From contig JAHDXW010000026.1 in assembly GCA_023383015.1 (NCBI GenBank), forward strand, positions 1 to 59,804: a stretch of 59,804 nucleotides of DNA, in the 5' to 3' direction. Every line of letters begins with the position of its first letter. Position 1 is the first letter of the stretch. Made by a program: the position numbers and the translations under genes. The stretch is from Paracoccaceae bacterium. GTDB taxonomy: Bacteria; Pseudomonadota; Alphaproteobacteria; Rhodobacterales; Rhodobacteraceae. The notes beneath the pieces were generated by a model. That model made no database searches. It saw nothing but the letters and a program-made list of their open reading frames with translations, and was not told the DNA's origin. Shown here piece after piece: positions 37,218 through 46,096 of the stretch.

Positions 37218-38537
37218 TCAGGCCTTGCCGCGCAGCATCGCGTTGTACGTCGGTTTCAGCGCGATCTCCTTCATCAGCCAGGAGATCCAGAGCTCCTCTA
37301 GCGGCGCGATGATGCCGGGGAACGACGGCGTGAGGTTGTTGTTGTAGTCGAACTCGACCAGCATCGCCCGCCCGATCCGGGTGATCAGCGGGCAGGATGT
37401 GTAGCCGTTGAAGACGGCCGTGCCCTCGCGGCCCTGGATGGCGGCGACGAGATGGTCCTCGACCACCGGCACATGCCATTTCGCCGAGGCCGCGGTCTTG
37501 CCCTTGGGCACACCGCAGATGTCGCCGATCCCGAACACCTCCGGATAGCGGGCGTGGCGCAGCGTCGTCTGGCTGACCTCGATCCAGCCCTGGTCGGTCC
37601 ACCTGTCGGCCCAGGGCAGGGGCGAGTTGCGAACGACCTCCGGCGCGCGCTGCGGCGGGATGATGTTGATGAAGTCCCAGCCGAGTTCCTTCGGCCCCTC
37701 GGGGGTGTCGAAGGTCGCGATGCGGCGGGTCTCGTCGATCGATCGCAGCGTGTGCTGGAGGTGCGTCTCGATGCCGCGCTCGCCGAACAGCATCCGGACC
37801 TTCTCGGCCACGATCGGGACGCTGAAGAGCGCCTGCTGCGGTGCGGCATAGATGATGCGGCTGGAGGCGCGGGTGCCCTTGCGCCGCGCACGGTCGTCGG
37901 CAAGGAAGGCGAGCTTCAGGGGGGCGCCTGCGCATTTCATCTCGGTGGCCGGCCGCTGGATCAGCGCCGTGCCGCCGCGACCGGTGAAGCGGTCCAGCGC
38001 CGCCCAGGTGCGCGCCGCATGGCCGGGGCTTGCGTAATGTGCGCCGATCCCGTTCTCGCCCACCATGTCGAGCGAGAAGCCCTCGACCCCCGCCCAGTCG
38101 AGCGACAGCCCGCTGGCGACGATCAGCCAGTCGTAGTCAAGGCGTGTGCCGCCCTGGGTCACGACGGTCTTGGCCTCGGGGTCGATCTCGGCGGCCCAGT
38201 CCTCGACCCAGCGGACGCCGCGCGGCAGCCATTCCGCGGTCGTCGAGACGGCGTAGGGCGCCGGCTTGAGCCCGGCCGCGATCAGCGTGAAGCCGGGCTG
38301 GTACCAGTGCTCGCGGCGACCGTCGACGATGGTGACCTCGGCGCCGTCCAGCCGGCCGGCCAGCCGGTTGGCGATGGCCGTGCCGCCGGCCCCGGCGCCG
38401 ACGATGACGATGCGGGCGCGGGTTGACACCTGCGCGACGGCCGGCGCCCCCGCCCCCGCCGCCCCCGCCAGCATTCCGCCTGCCGCCAGTGCGAGGAATC
38501 TGCGCCGCGATGCGGCAAGCTCGTCGAATCGGGCCAT
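37218..38537 (-). CDS. sqr: Sulfide:quinone oxidoreductase, Tat-exported flavoprotein
   Basis: Oxidises sulfide with transfer of electrons to quinone. 439 residues. The twin-arginine signal is ASRRRFLALAAGG (9-21), followed by FAD loop ARIVIVGAGAGGTAIANRL near 42-60. The redox and active-site cysteines are in TEMKCAGAPLKLAF, GIGDICGVPKGKTA and FNGYTSCPLITR, the pattern of type II SQR. The C-terminal ISWLMKEIALKP helix is amphipathic, suitable for membrane attachment. A promoter with an FNR-type box precedes it. A flavocytochrome-c-like role cannot be excluded. Confidence 0.9.
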   Translation of the reverse strand: MARFDELAASRRRFLALAAGGMLAGAAGAGAPAVAQVSTRARIVIVGAGAGGTAIANRLAGRLDGAEVTIVDGRREHWYQPGFTLIAAGLKPAPYAVSTTAEWLPRGVRWVEDWAAEIDPEAKTVVTQGGTRLDYDWLIVASGLSLDWAGVEGFSLDMVGENGIGAHYASPGHAARTWAALDRFTGRGGTALIQRPATEMKCAGAPLKLAFLADDRARRKGTRASSRIIYAAPQQALFSVPIVAEKVRMLFGERGIETHLQHTLRSIDETRRIATFDTPEGPKELGWDFINIIPPQRAPEVVRNSPLPWADRWTDQGWIEVSQTTLRHARYPEVFGIGDICGVPKGKTAASAKWHVPVVEDHLVAAIQGREGTAVFNGYTSCPLITRIGRAMLVEFDYNNNLTPSFPGIIAPLEELWISWLMKEIALKPTYNAMLRGKA

Positions 38538-38557
38538 GCTCTTTTCCCCCGAGGATA

Positions 38558-38606
38558 CATCACCCTTATTGCATGTGTTGTTCGTCCGCGGTTTGATCCA
38601 GGTCAA
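38558..38606 (-). promoter_or_regulatory. FNR/DNR-type box and sqr promoter
   Basis: TTGAT-CCAG-GTCAA at 38593-38606 matches the FNR/FnrL consensus TTGAT-N4-ATCAA with one change. On the minus strand an AATAAG-like -10 lies near 38566-38571. The box would then be centred about 41 bases upstream of the start point, the classical class II activator position. This predicts oxygen- or nitric-oxide-responsive activation of sqr-DUF5368. Confidence 0.65.
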
Positions 38607-38633
38607 ATGCCGATTTCGCCGGCTCGGGCAGGA

Positions 38634-38645
38634 TGACATTTGTCA
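38634..38645. promoter_or_regulatory. Short palindrome TGACA-TT-TGTCA upstream of the Rrf2 gene
   Basis: A symmetrical 5-base-arm repeat lies 55 bases ahead of the Rrf2-family regulator gene. It could be an autoregulatory operator or include the -35 element (TTGTCA). Evidence is limited to symmetry and position. Confidence 0.3.
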
Positions 38646-38699
38646 AGCGGGCGTGTGCGGCCAAGTAAGGCCCGCCCGGAACGGAGGGAGTGACCGGAG

Positions 38700-39167
38700 A
38701 TGCGGCTGACCATGCGGACCAATCTGGCGATGCGCACGCTGATGACCTGCGCGGCCAATCCCGGCCGGACGCTGACGAAGAACGACATCGCCCGCGCCTG
38801 CAACGCCTCCGAACACCATGTCGCGCAGGTCGTGCATGCACTCGGACAGTCGGGCTTCGTCAACACCCAGCGCGGCCGCTCGGGCGGGCTGTGGCTGGCC
38901 CGCCCGCCCGAGGCGATCCGCGTCGGCGACGTCTTCCGCCGCTTCGAAGCCTCCGTTCCCTTCGCCGAATGCTTCGCGGGCGACGCCAACACCTGCCCGC
39001 TGACCGCCGCCTGCCGGCTGCGCGAGGCGCTGGCCGCGGCGCTCGACGCCTTCTACATGGCGCTCGACCGGATGACGCTGGCCGATCTGGTGGGCTGCAA
39101 CGACGCCCTCGGCAAGCTGCTGGCAATGGCGCCGGCGCGCACGCCGGCCTGCATCCGCGCCGCCTGA
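38700..39167 (+). CDS. Rrf2-family Fe-S transcriptional regulator (NsrR-like)
   Basis: 155 residues. The winged helix spans about 1-65 (LTKNDIARACNASEHHVAQV, then GRSGGLWLARPP). Three cysteines, Cys91, Cys99 and Cys105 (AECFAGDANTCPLTAACRL), form the cluster-binding motif. The seven-residue first gap is longer than the four or five of IscR/NsrR, so the sensed signal may differ. A GGAGGGAG ribosome-binding site precedes the ATG. It is divergent from sqr and is the obvious local regulator, perhaps of NO, redox or iron status. Confidence 0.88.
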   Translation: MRLTMRTNLAMRTLMTCAANPGRTLTKNDIARACNASEHHVAQVVHALGQSGFVNTQRGRSGGLWLARPPEAIRVGDVFRRFEASVPFAECFAGDANTCPLTAACRLREALAAALDAFYMALDRMTLADLVGCNDALGKLLAMAPARTPACIRAA

Positions 39168-39299
39168 AGCCGGCGGCAGCCGCCGCCACCCAACATTTGC
39201 CGCAAATTCCGATCAAGCTGACGCGATCCGGCCGGCAGGGGCTTCCCTTCCGGACGGCGATCCGGCAGAAGCCGGACGGCGAGACGCCAGGAGCAGTCG

Positions 39300-39479
39300 A
39301 TGGCAACGCGTGATCACAAGCAGGCCGCCCCCCGGCCGGAGATCCCCGCACCGGGCCGGCAGATGAGCGGCTCGGAACCCGCTCGGGGCGAGGAGCCCGC
39401 CCAGCAGGGCGCCACGCCGGCCGCCGACCGCCCCGCGCCCCAGCAGGGCGCACCTTTCGGCGACTGGGCGGCGATCTGA
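39300..39479 (+). CDS. Small Pro/Gln-rich hypothetical protein
   Basis: 59 residues opening MATRDHKQAAPRPEIPAPG and containing two similar PAQQGA and APQQGA motifs before FGDWAAI. The ATG has AGGAG seven bases upstream, one of the better ribosome-binding sites nearby. Low complexity, no hydrophobic segment, likely disordered. It lies between the Rrf2 and TfoX-like genes in the same direction. Real translation is plausible but unproven. Confidence 0.5.
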   Translation: MATRDHKQAAPRPEIPAPGRQMSGSEPARGEEPAQQGATPAADRPAPQQGAPFGDWAAI

Positions 39480-39878
39480 CGGCTCGGCCGGGCCGCGGCG
39501 AGCGGACATCGCCCGGCCCGGGGTGGCCCCGGTTGGCGCCATGGACGACGATGCGCTGACGAGCATCCGCAACATCGGCCCGTCGACGGCCGCGGCGCTG
39601 GCAAGGGCGGGCGTCGGCAGCGCCGGCCAACTGCGCGCCATGGGTGCCGAGGCCGCCTATTCGCGGCTTCTGGCCGCAGGCGAGTGGCCGCACTTCATTG
39701 CCTTCTACGCCCTTGCCATGGGCTTGCAGGGCCGGCCGTGGAACGACTGCCGCGGCGCCGAGAAGGCGGCACTTCGTGCCCGCTTCGACGCGCTGGTGGC
39801 AGCGCGGTCCGATCCCCGCGTTGCCGCCCGCGAGGCCGCGCTCGACGCCCTCGGCGTGGTGGCGCGGCCGCGGCCTGC

Positions 39879-40301
<423 letters not shown>

Positions 40302-40403
40302 GAAGGGCTCTCCCTTGGTGGAACGGGGCGGCCCGCCCCGCGGCGCCGCCCCCGATTGCGGCGCCCTGCTAGCATGCCCCCCGGCGCTTGGAAAGCCCGG
40401 CCG

Positions 40404-40919
40404 TCAGCGGCCCTCGGCGGCCCGCCCGGGCGGTTCGACGAAGACGGCATCCTCTGCCGCCGCTGCCGGCGGCGGGCAGAGGTCGCCGGCGGCGACCCCG
40501 GCCGCAGCCCTCCGGCGGCTGAACGTCGAGCGCGGCGCGCACCGCCGGCCGGCCGGCCAGCGCAGCCAGCGCCGCCGCCGCCGCCTCCGTCCAGACCATC
40601 GACAGCCGCAACGCCCGCCCCGCCGGCACGTTCAGCCCCGCCGCCCCGGCGCCACCACGGCCGCCGCCGCGGCCCGCAGCGGCCCGGCGGCGACGGAGGG
40701 GAAAGTGGGGCGCCAGTCCTCGCCGTCGCGCGCGAGCAGGCGGAAGGCCTCGAGCAGGGCGATCTGGCTGTCGCAGCCGCCGAGCGCGCCGCGCCGCGCG
40801 CCGGCCGCCGCCCGCCATAGCAGCCGGCCGTCGTCGTCCATGCGCACGATCGCCTGCGGCGTCCTCGTCGCGCCGGGACAGAAGCAGTGGAGCCCCCAGC
40901 CGGCGAAATCGGCGGGCAC
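40404..40919 (-). pseudogene. Frameshifted hypothetical ORF between ndk and the ABC-F gene
   Basis: Protein-like sequence continues across two frame changes. The first part, VPADFAGWGLHCFCPGATR to SVAAGPLRAAAAAVVAPG, is in one frame. The middle (GLNVPAGRALRLSMVWTEA to VRAALDVQPPE) is shifted, and the end (AAGDLCPPPA, DAVFVEPPGRAAEGR) returns to the first frame. A stop at 40632-40634 interrupts the first frame. The shifts fall in G/C-rich runs, so either this is a decaying gene with compensating indels or the assembly has errors. No family recognised; the GTG start is tentative. Confidence 0.35.
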
Positions 40920-41018
40920 GTCGGACAGCGGCGCAGCATCGCGGCCCGCCCCGGACCTGTCGAGGCCGCCGCGCCGGCAGGAATTGACAGCCGCGCCGCC
41001 CCCGTGCAGGGAGCGGCC

Positions 41019-42878
41019 ATGCTTCGCATTGACGACCTCAGCTATTCGGTCGAGGGCCGGCCGCTGTTCGTCGGCGCCTCGGCGACCATCCCGGCCGGCC
41101 ACAAGGTCGGCCTCGTCGGACGCAACGGCAGCGGCAAGACCACGCTCTTCCGGCTGATCCGCGGCGAGGTCGTGCCCGAGGGCGGCAGCATCACCCTGCC
41201 CGCCCGCGCCCGCATCGGCGGGGTCGACCAGGAGGTGCCGGGCAGCGCGCGGAGCATCCTCGACACCGTGCTCGATGCCGATACCGAGCGCGCGGCGCTG
41301 CTGGCCGAGGCCGCCACCGCCGCCGAACCCGCCCGCATCGCCGAGATCCAGGACCGGCTGGCCGACATCGACGCCTGGTCGGCCGAGGGCCGGGCGGCGG
41401 CGATCCTGCGCGGGCTGGGCTTCGCGGAGGAGGATCTCGCCCGACCCTGCGCCGACTTCTCGGGCGGCTGGCGGATGCGCATCGCGCTCGCTGGGGTGCT
41501 GTTTGCGGCCCCCGACCTGCTGCTGCTCGACGAGCCGACGAACTACCTCGACCTCGAGGGCGCGCTGTGGCTGGAGGCCTACCTCGCGCGCTACCCCCAC
41601 ACGGTGATCGTCATCAGCCACGACCGCGGGCTCTTGAACCGCGCTGTCGGCGCGATCCTGCATCTGGATGACCGCGCGCTCACCCTCTACGCCGGCGGCT
41701 ATGACATCTTCGCCGCGACGCGGGCGGCGCGGCGGGCGGTGCAGGCCGCCGAGGCCAGGAAGCAGGAGGCGCAGCGCGCCCACATGCAGGCCTTCGTCGA
41801 CCGCTTCCGCTACAAGGCGTCAAAGGCCCGCCAGGCCCAGAGCCGGCTGAAGATGCTGGAGCGGATGGTGCCCGTCACCCCGCCCGAGGAGGCGCGTGCG
41901 GTCGCCTTCGCCTTCCCCCCTCCCGAGCCCATCGCCCCGCCGATCGTCGCCATGGACGGGGTGACGCTGGGCTACGCCGGCCGGCCGGTGCTGCGGCGGC
42001 TGAACCTGCGCATCGACCAGGACGACCGCATCGCCCTTCTGGGCCGCAACGGCGAGGGCAAGTCGACACTCGCCCGCGCCATCGCCGGCCGGCTGGCGCC
42101 GATGGATGGGCGGATCGTCCGGCCGGGGCGGCTGCGGGTGGGCTATTTCGCCCAGCACCAGGTCGACGAGCTCGCGCTCGAGGACAGCCCCCTCGACCAT
42201 GTCCACAGGCTGCGCCCCGAGGAGACGCCGGCCCGCCTGCGGGCAAGGCTGGCGGGCTTCGGGCTTCTGTCCGATCAGGCCGACACCCCGGCCGGGCGGC
42301 TGTCGGGCGGGCAGAAGTCGCGGCTTTCGCTCCTGATCGCCACCATCGACGCGCCGCATCTGCTGATCCTCGACGAGCCCACCAACCACCTCGACATCGA
42401 AAGCCGCGAGGGGCTGGTCGAGGCGCTGACCGCCTATCCCGGCGCGGTGGTGATCGTCAGCCACGACATGCACCTGCTGTCGCTGGTCGCCGACCGGCTG
42501 TGGCTGGTGAAGGGGGGCTCGGTGGGGCCCTACGCGGGCGACCTCGAGGGCTACCGCGCCGAGCTTCTGGCCGGCGAGCCGAAGCCCGCGGCGCGGCCGG
42601 CGACAGCGGCCGCCGCGGCCCGCGCCGAGCGGCCGGCCCGCGAGGCGCGGGCCGAGTTGCGCGCCGAGGTGCGCCGCTGCGAGGCGGTGATCGCCAAGCT
42701 TTCCGAGATGCGCGAGCGTCTGTCCGCGCGGCTGGCCGACCCGGCGATCTACGCCCCCGGCAGGGCCGGCGAGGTGGCCGACTGGCAACGCAAGTACACC
42801 GAGGTGGTCGCCGGCCTCGAGCGCGCCGAGGCGGCCTGGCTGTCCGCGCAGGAGCGGCTCGAGGCCGCGGGCGGCTGA
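41019..42878 (+). CDS. ABC-F family ATPase (Uup/YheS-like)
   Basis: Soluble protein with two ABC domains and no membrane part; such proteins act on ribosomes. 619 residues: Walker A GRNGSGKTT (~35-43), signature FSGGWRMR, Walker B LLLLDEPTNYLD, then the linker with KASKARQAQSRLKMLERM. The second Walker A is GRNGEGKST (~342), followed by LSGGQKSRLSLL and LLILDEPTNHLD. A C-terminal charged coiled-coil tail (about 535-619) ends the protein. The ATG giving MLRIDDLSY was chosen; GGGAG precedes it. Exact subfamily uncertain. Confidence 0.93.
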   Translation: MLRIDDLSYSVEGRPLFVGASATIPAGHKVGLVGRNGSGKTTLFRLIRGEVVPEGGSITLPARARIGGVDQEVPGSARSILDTVLDADTERAALLAEAATAAEPARIAEIQDRLADIDAWSAEGRAAAILRGLGFAEEDLARPCADFSGGWRMRIALAGVLFAAPDLLLLDEPTNYLDLEGALWLEAYLARYPHTVIVISHDRGLLNRAVGAILHLDDRALTLYAGGYDIFAATRAARRAVQAAEARKQEAQRAHMQAFVDRFRYKASKARQAQSRLKMLERMVPVTPPEEARAVAFAFPPPEPIAPPIVAMDGVTLGYAGRPVLRRLNLRIDQDDRIALLGRNGEGKSTLARAIAGRLAPMDGRIVRPGRLRVGYFAQHQVDELALEDSPLDHVHRLRPEETPARLRARLAGFGLLSDQADTPAGRLSGGQKSRLSLLIATIDAPHLLILDEPTNHLDIESREGLVEALTAYPGAVVIVSHDMHLLSLVADRLWLVKGGSVGPYAGDLEGYRAELLAGEPKPAARPATAAAAARAERPAREARAELRAEVRRCEAVIAKLSEMRERLSARLADPAIYAPGRAGEVADWQRKYTEVVAGLERAEAAWLSAQERLEAAGG

Positions 42879-42896
42879 GCCCGCGCCCGCGGCCTT

Positions 42897-43859
42897 CTAG
42901 CCGGGGAACTCCCGGCACAGCCGCGCCCAGCGCCGGCCGGTCTCGCGCCCGCCCTCGACATGGCCGTCGGGGGCCAGCGTGTAGGGCGGCCGCGGCGGGC
43001 CGCTGCGCACCAGCCCCGAGCCCTGCAGCCGGCCGTGGGCGATGGGGATGTTGTAGTCGACGAAGTCCTCCAGCCGGCCGCCGGGGAACATCGGCGCCTG
43101 TGCCCAGGCCATCCTGGCCGAGATCGCCTCGGCGCGGTCGATATCGCCCGCCGCCACGGCACGGGCCAGCGCCGCAAGCGGCCCGGGCCCGTCGGCGGCA
43201 TTGCCGCTCCAGGCGGCGCGGGCGAGGTCGGGCTCGGCCCGGGCGAGCGGCCCCCAGGCCGAATCGACCGGCAGGACGCGCATGTCGCGCCCCGCCGCGC
43301 GCATGTCCCCGGCCAGCCCGGGGCCGCCGATGTGCTTGGTTGCGATCACCTCCGGGATCGCCGCCAGCGCGGCATAGGTGGCCCGGTCAATGGGTGCCTT
43401 GAAGGCGAAGGGGTTGTCATAGACGATCACCGGCACGCCGGGCAGCGCCTCGGCAACGTCGCGGTAGAAGCGCAGGATGCCGGCAGGGTCGAGCGACATC
43501 CAGTGCGGCCGGCCGAGGAACAGCCCCGAGGCGCCGCGCGCCAGCAGGGCCCGGCCACGGGCAATGCTGTCGCGGGTGTTCATCGTGGTGGCGCCGGCAA
43601 AGAGATGCCCGCGGGTGCCGATCGTCTCGGCCACGGCGGCGTTGAAGGCCAGATGCTCGGCCTCGGTCAGGCTCGGTCCCTCGCCGAAGCTGCCGCCGGT
43701 GAGGAAGATCGTCAGCCCCGCGTCCAGGATCATCCCGGTCATGGAAGCGGTCGAGTCGAGGTCGACCGACATGGCGCAGTCCCAGCGGCCGGCATCGGGG
43801 GTGGAGGGCGCGGGCAGGATGGCAAGGACGCCGGTGATGTCGTCGGGGGTGAGGATCAT
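42897..43859 (-). CDS. DapA-superfamily hydratase-aldolase (NahE/PhdJ-like)
   Basis: 320-residue class I aldolase of the dihydrodipicolinate synthase superfamily. The start ITGVLAILPAPSTPDAGRWD, the FLTGGSFGEGPSLTEAEHL block, the SLDPAGILRFYRDVAEALPG region and VIVYDNPFAFK resemble trans-o-hydroxybenzylidenepyruvate hydratase-aldolases. The Schiff-base lysine is expected in EVIATKHIGG. These enzymes release pyruvate from side chains of aromatic intermediates. Last gene of a four-gene minus-strand catabolic cluster; convergent with the ABC-F gene. Substrate unknown. Confidence 0.8.
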   Translation of the reverse strand: MILTPDDITGVLAILPAPSTPDAGRWDCAMSVDLDSTASMTGMILDAGLTIFLTGGSFGEGPSLTEAEHLAFNAAVAETIGTRGHLFAGATTMNTRDSIARGRALLARGASGLFLGRPHWMSLDPAGILRFYRDVAEALPGVPVIVYDNPFAFKAPIDRATYAALAAIPEVIATKHIGGPGLAGDMRAAGRDMRVLPVDSAWGPLARAEPDLARAAWSGNAADGPGPLAALARAVAAGDIDRAEAISARMAWAQAPMFPGGRLEDFVDYNIPIAHGRLQGSGLVRSGPPRPPYTLAPDGHVEGGRETGRRWARLCREFPG

Positions 43860-43914
43860 GGCCGTTGCCTTCTCTCGCTGGGCGGGCCGGCAGCAGGCGC
43901 GGGCTCCTGCCCGC

Positions 43915-45303
43915 TCATCCAAGCACGCGCCCGGGGTTGAGGATGTCGCCGGGGTCGAGCGCCGCCTTGAGCCGGCGCATCAGCGCCAGCTCCGCGGCAC
44001 TGCGGCTGAGCGCGAGCCACGGCCGCTTGATCACGCCGATCCCGTGCTCGGCCGAGATCGAGCCGCCGTGGCGGGCGACGAGCGCATAGACCGCGGCCTC
44101 CACCGCGCCGGCGTCCGCGCCGTCGGCGGGATCCTGCAGCACGACGACATGCAGGTTGCTGTCGGCAAGGTGGCCGAACATCGCCGTCAGCGACCGCGGC
44201 CAGCCTGCCTGCGCCGCCGCCCGCAGTTCCGCCACTGCCGCGGCCATGCCGGCCCGCGGCACGGAGACGTCGAAGTTGATGGCGGGCAGGCCGAGGCGGG
44301 CGTAGTCGTAGGGGCTCTCGCGGTATGACCACAGCCGCGCCCTGTCGGCCCCCGAGCGGGCCAGCAGCGCGTCGGCGATCAGCCCTTCCCCCATCAGCCC
44401 GCCCAGCGCCTCGGCGAAATCGCCGGCGGGGTCGGCGCTCCCGCCCATCGCCACCTCGACCAGCACCACCACCTCGGGGATCGCGGCGAAGGGCGGGCTC
44501 CGCTCCAGCCGGCTGACGGCGACCGCAAGGAACTCGCGCCACATCGCCTCGAAGACAAGGAGGTCGGCGCCGAAACGGTCGGCAAGCCGGGACAGCAGCG
44601 CCAGCGCCCCGGCCGTGTCCGCAACCGCGCACAGCGCCGTCTGCACCGCCCGCGGCCGGGGGTGCAGCGCCAGCACGACACGGGTGATGACGCCGAGCGT
44701 TCCCTCCGAGCCGATGTAGAGCTGCGTCCAGTCGTAGCCGGCATTGTTCTTCATCATCTTGTTCAGCCCCGTGACCACCGTCCCGTCGGGCTGGACGACC
44801 TCGAGGCCGAGCACGTTGCGGCGCGCCATCCCGTAGCGCACCACCTGGTTGCCGCCGGCATTGGTGGCGACATTGCCGCCGATCGTGCAGGAACCGCGGG
44901 CGCCAAGGTCGATGCCGCAGACAAGGCCCGCCGCCTCGGCCGCCGCCTGCACTTCGGCCAGCGGGGTGCCGGCCCGGGCCGTCAGCGTGGCCGAAGCGGT
45001 GTCGACCTCCTCCACCCCCCTCAGCCGCTCCAGCGACAGCGCGATCTCGCCCGGGCGCGGCACCGCCCCGCCGGCCAGCCCCGTCAGCCCGCCCTGCACC
45101 ACCACCGGCTGGCCCGCCGCATGGCAGAGCCTCAGCACCGCCGCGACCTCGGCGGTGGTCTCCGGCATGGCCACGGCGCGCGGCGACCGGGGCGGGTAGC
45201 CCGCGGCATCGGCAGCGTTGCGGGCCGGGATGGCGGCCCCCACGGCGAGGCCGCGCGGCCCCATCGCCGCGGCAAGCCGGGAAAGAAGGTCATCGGCGGT
45301 CAT
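43915..45303 (-). CDS. FAD-binding oxidase, D-lactate/glycolate dehydrogenase (GlcD) type
   Basis: 462-residue VAO-family flavoprotein. VVVQGGLTGLAGGAVPRPGE is the FAD-binding loop. GARGSCTIGGNVATNAGG and YGMARRNVLGLEVVQPDG continue the PP-loop region, and GSISAEHGIGVIKRPWL is the C-terminal cap of D-2-hydroxyacid dehydrogenases. It lacks an Fe-S domain. In context it could oxidise a D-2-hydroxy acid released by the neighbouring aldolases. Start: ATG giving MTADDLLSRL. Confidence 0.88.
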   Translation of the reverse strand: MTADDLLSRLAAAMGPRGLAVGAAIPARNAADAAGYPPRSPRAVAMPETTAEVAAVLRLCHAAGQPVVVQGGLTGLAGGAVPRPGEIALSLERLRGVEEVDTASATLTARAGTPLAEVQAAAEAAGLVCGIDLGARGSCTIGGNVATNAGGNQVVRYGMARRNVLGLEVVQPDGTVVTGLNKMMKNNAGYDWTQLYIGSEGTLGVITRVVLALHPRPRAVQTALCAVADTAGALALLSRLADRFGADLLVFEAMWREFLAVAVSRLERSPPFAAIPEVVVLVEVAMGGSADPAGDFAEALGGLMGEGLIADALLARSGADRARLWSYRESPYDYARLGLPAINFDVSVPRAGMAAAVAELRAAAQAGWPRSLTAMFGHLADSNLHVVVLQDPADGADAGAVEAAVYALVARHGGSISAEHGIGVIKRPWLALSRSAAELALMRRLKAALDPGDILNPGRVLG

Positions 45304-45334
45304 GGCAACGTCTCCCGGGGCAGTCGCGGCAGGT

Positions 45335-46090
45335 TCACGGGCCGGCGCGGAAGGCGCGCGCCGCGGCACCGAAAGCCTCGTCGAGCGCGCCCTGATCGGT
45401 GGCGGTGACGACCATCCGGTAGCCCTGGGCCCGCCGCGCCGCGGCCTCGGCCGGCCCGCCGGTGAAGATGCCGCACGGCCGGCCGGCGGCGCCGCAGGCG
45501 GCCAGCACCGCCGCGCAGGCCGCCTCATGCGCCCCGCTGCCCGGCCGCTCGCCCAGCGACAGCGCCAGGTCGCCGGTGCCGATGAAGACCATGTCCACCC
45601 CCGGCACCGCGGCGATCGCGCCCGCCGCGGCGACGCCTGCCGCCGTCTCGACCATCACCGCCACCACCGGCGCCGCGCCGATGCCGCCGAGATAGGCCGC
45701 AAGGTCGGCAAGCGGGCGTACCCCGCCGGCCGACCGCCGGCCGCGGGGCGGGTAGTGGGCATGGGCCACGGCGGCGGCGGCCTCGGCGGCCGATTCCACC
45801 ATCGGCACGATCACCCCCTCGCAGCCGGCGTCCAGCGCCTGCCCGATCGCGGTGGCGCCGCCGTCGGCCACCCGGGCCAGCACCGGCACCCGCCCGGACA
45901 CCGCGCCCACTGCCTGCTCCATCCCTACCCGGTCCCAGAGCCCGTGCTGGAGGTCGAGCACGATGGCGTCGGGCCCTGCGCGCGCCGCCGCCTCGGCCAG
46001 CGCGGCGCCGCCGAGCGCAAGCCAGACGACCCCGAGCGTGTCGCCCGCGCCGATCTGCGGCCGCAGCCGATGGCGGGAGGGGTCGAACAT
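45335..46090 (-). CDS. HpcH/HpaI-family aldolase
   Basis: 251-residue metal-dependent class II aldolase. Motifs: LGVVWLALGGAALAEAAAR, AIVLDLQHGLWD, PVLARVADGGATAIGQALDAG with the arginine of the pyruvate site, GCEGVIVPMVES, and AVMVETAAGVAAAGAIA with the metal-binding glutamate. These enzymes split 4-hydroxy-2-oxo acids to pyruvate and an aldehyde. It starts six bases after the flavin monooxygenase stop. Confidence 0.9.
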   Translation of the reverse strand: MFDPSRHRLRPQIGAGDTLGVVWLALGGAALAEAAARAGPDAIVLDLQHGLWDRVGMEQAVGAVSGRVPVLARVADGGATAIGQALDAGCEGVIVPMVESAAEAAAAVAHAHYPPRGRRSAGGVRPLADLAAYLGGIGAAPVVAVMVETAAGVAAAGAIAAVPGVDMVFIGTGDLALSLGERPGSGAHEAACAAVLAACGAAGRPCGIFTGGPAEAAARRAQGYRMVVTATDQGALDEAFGAAARAFRAGP

Positions 46091-46096
46091 GCCCGT

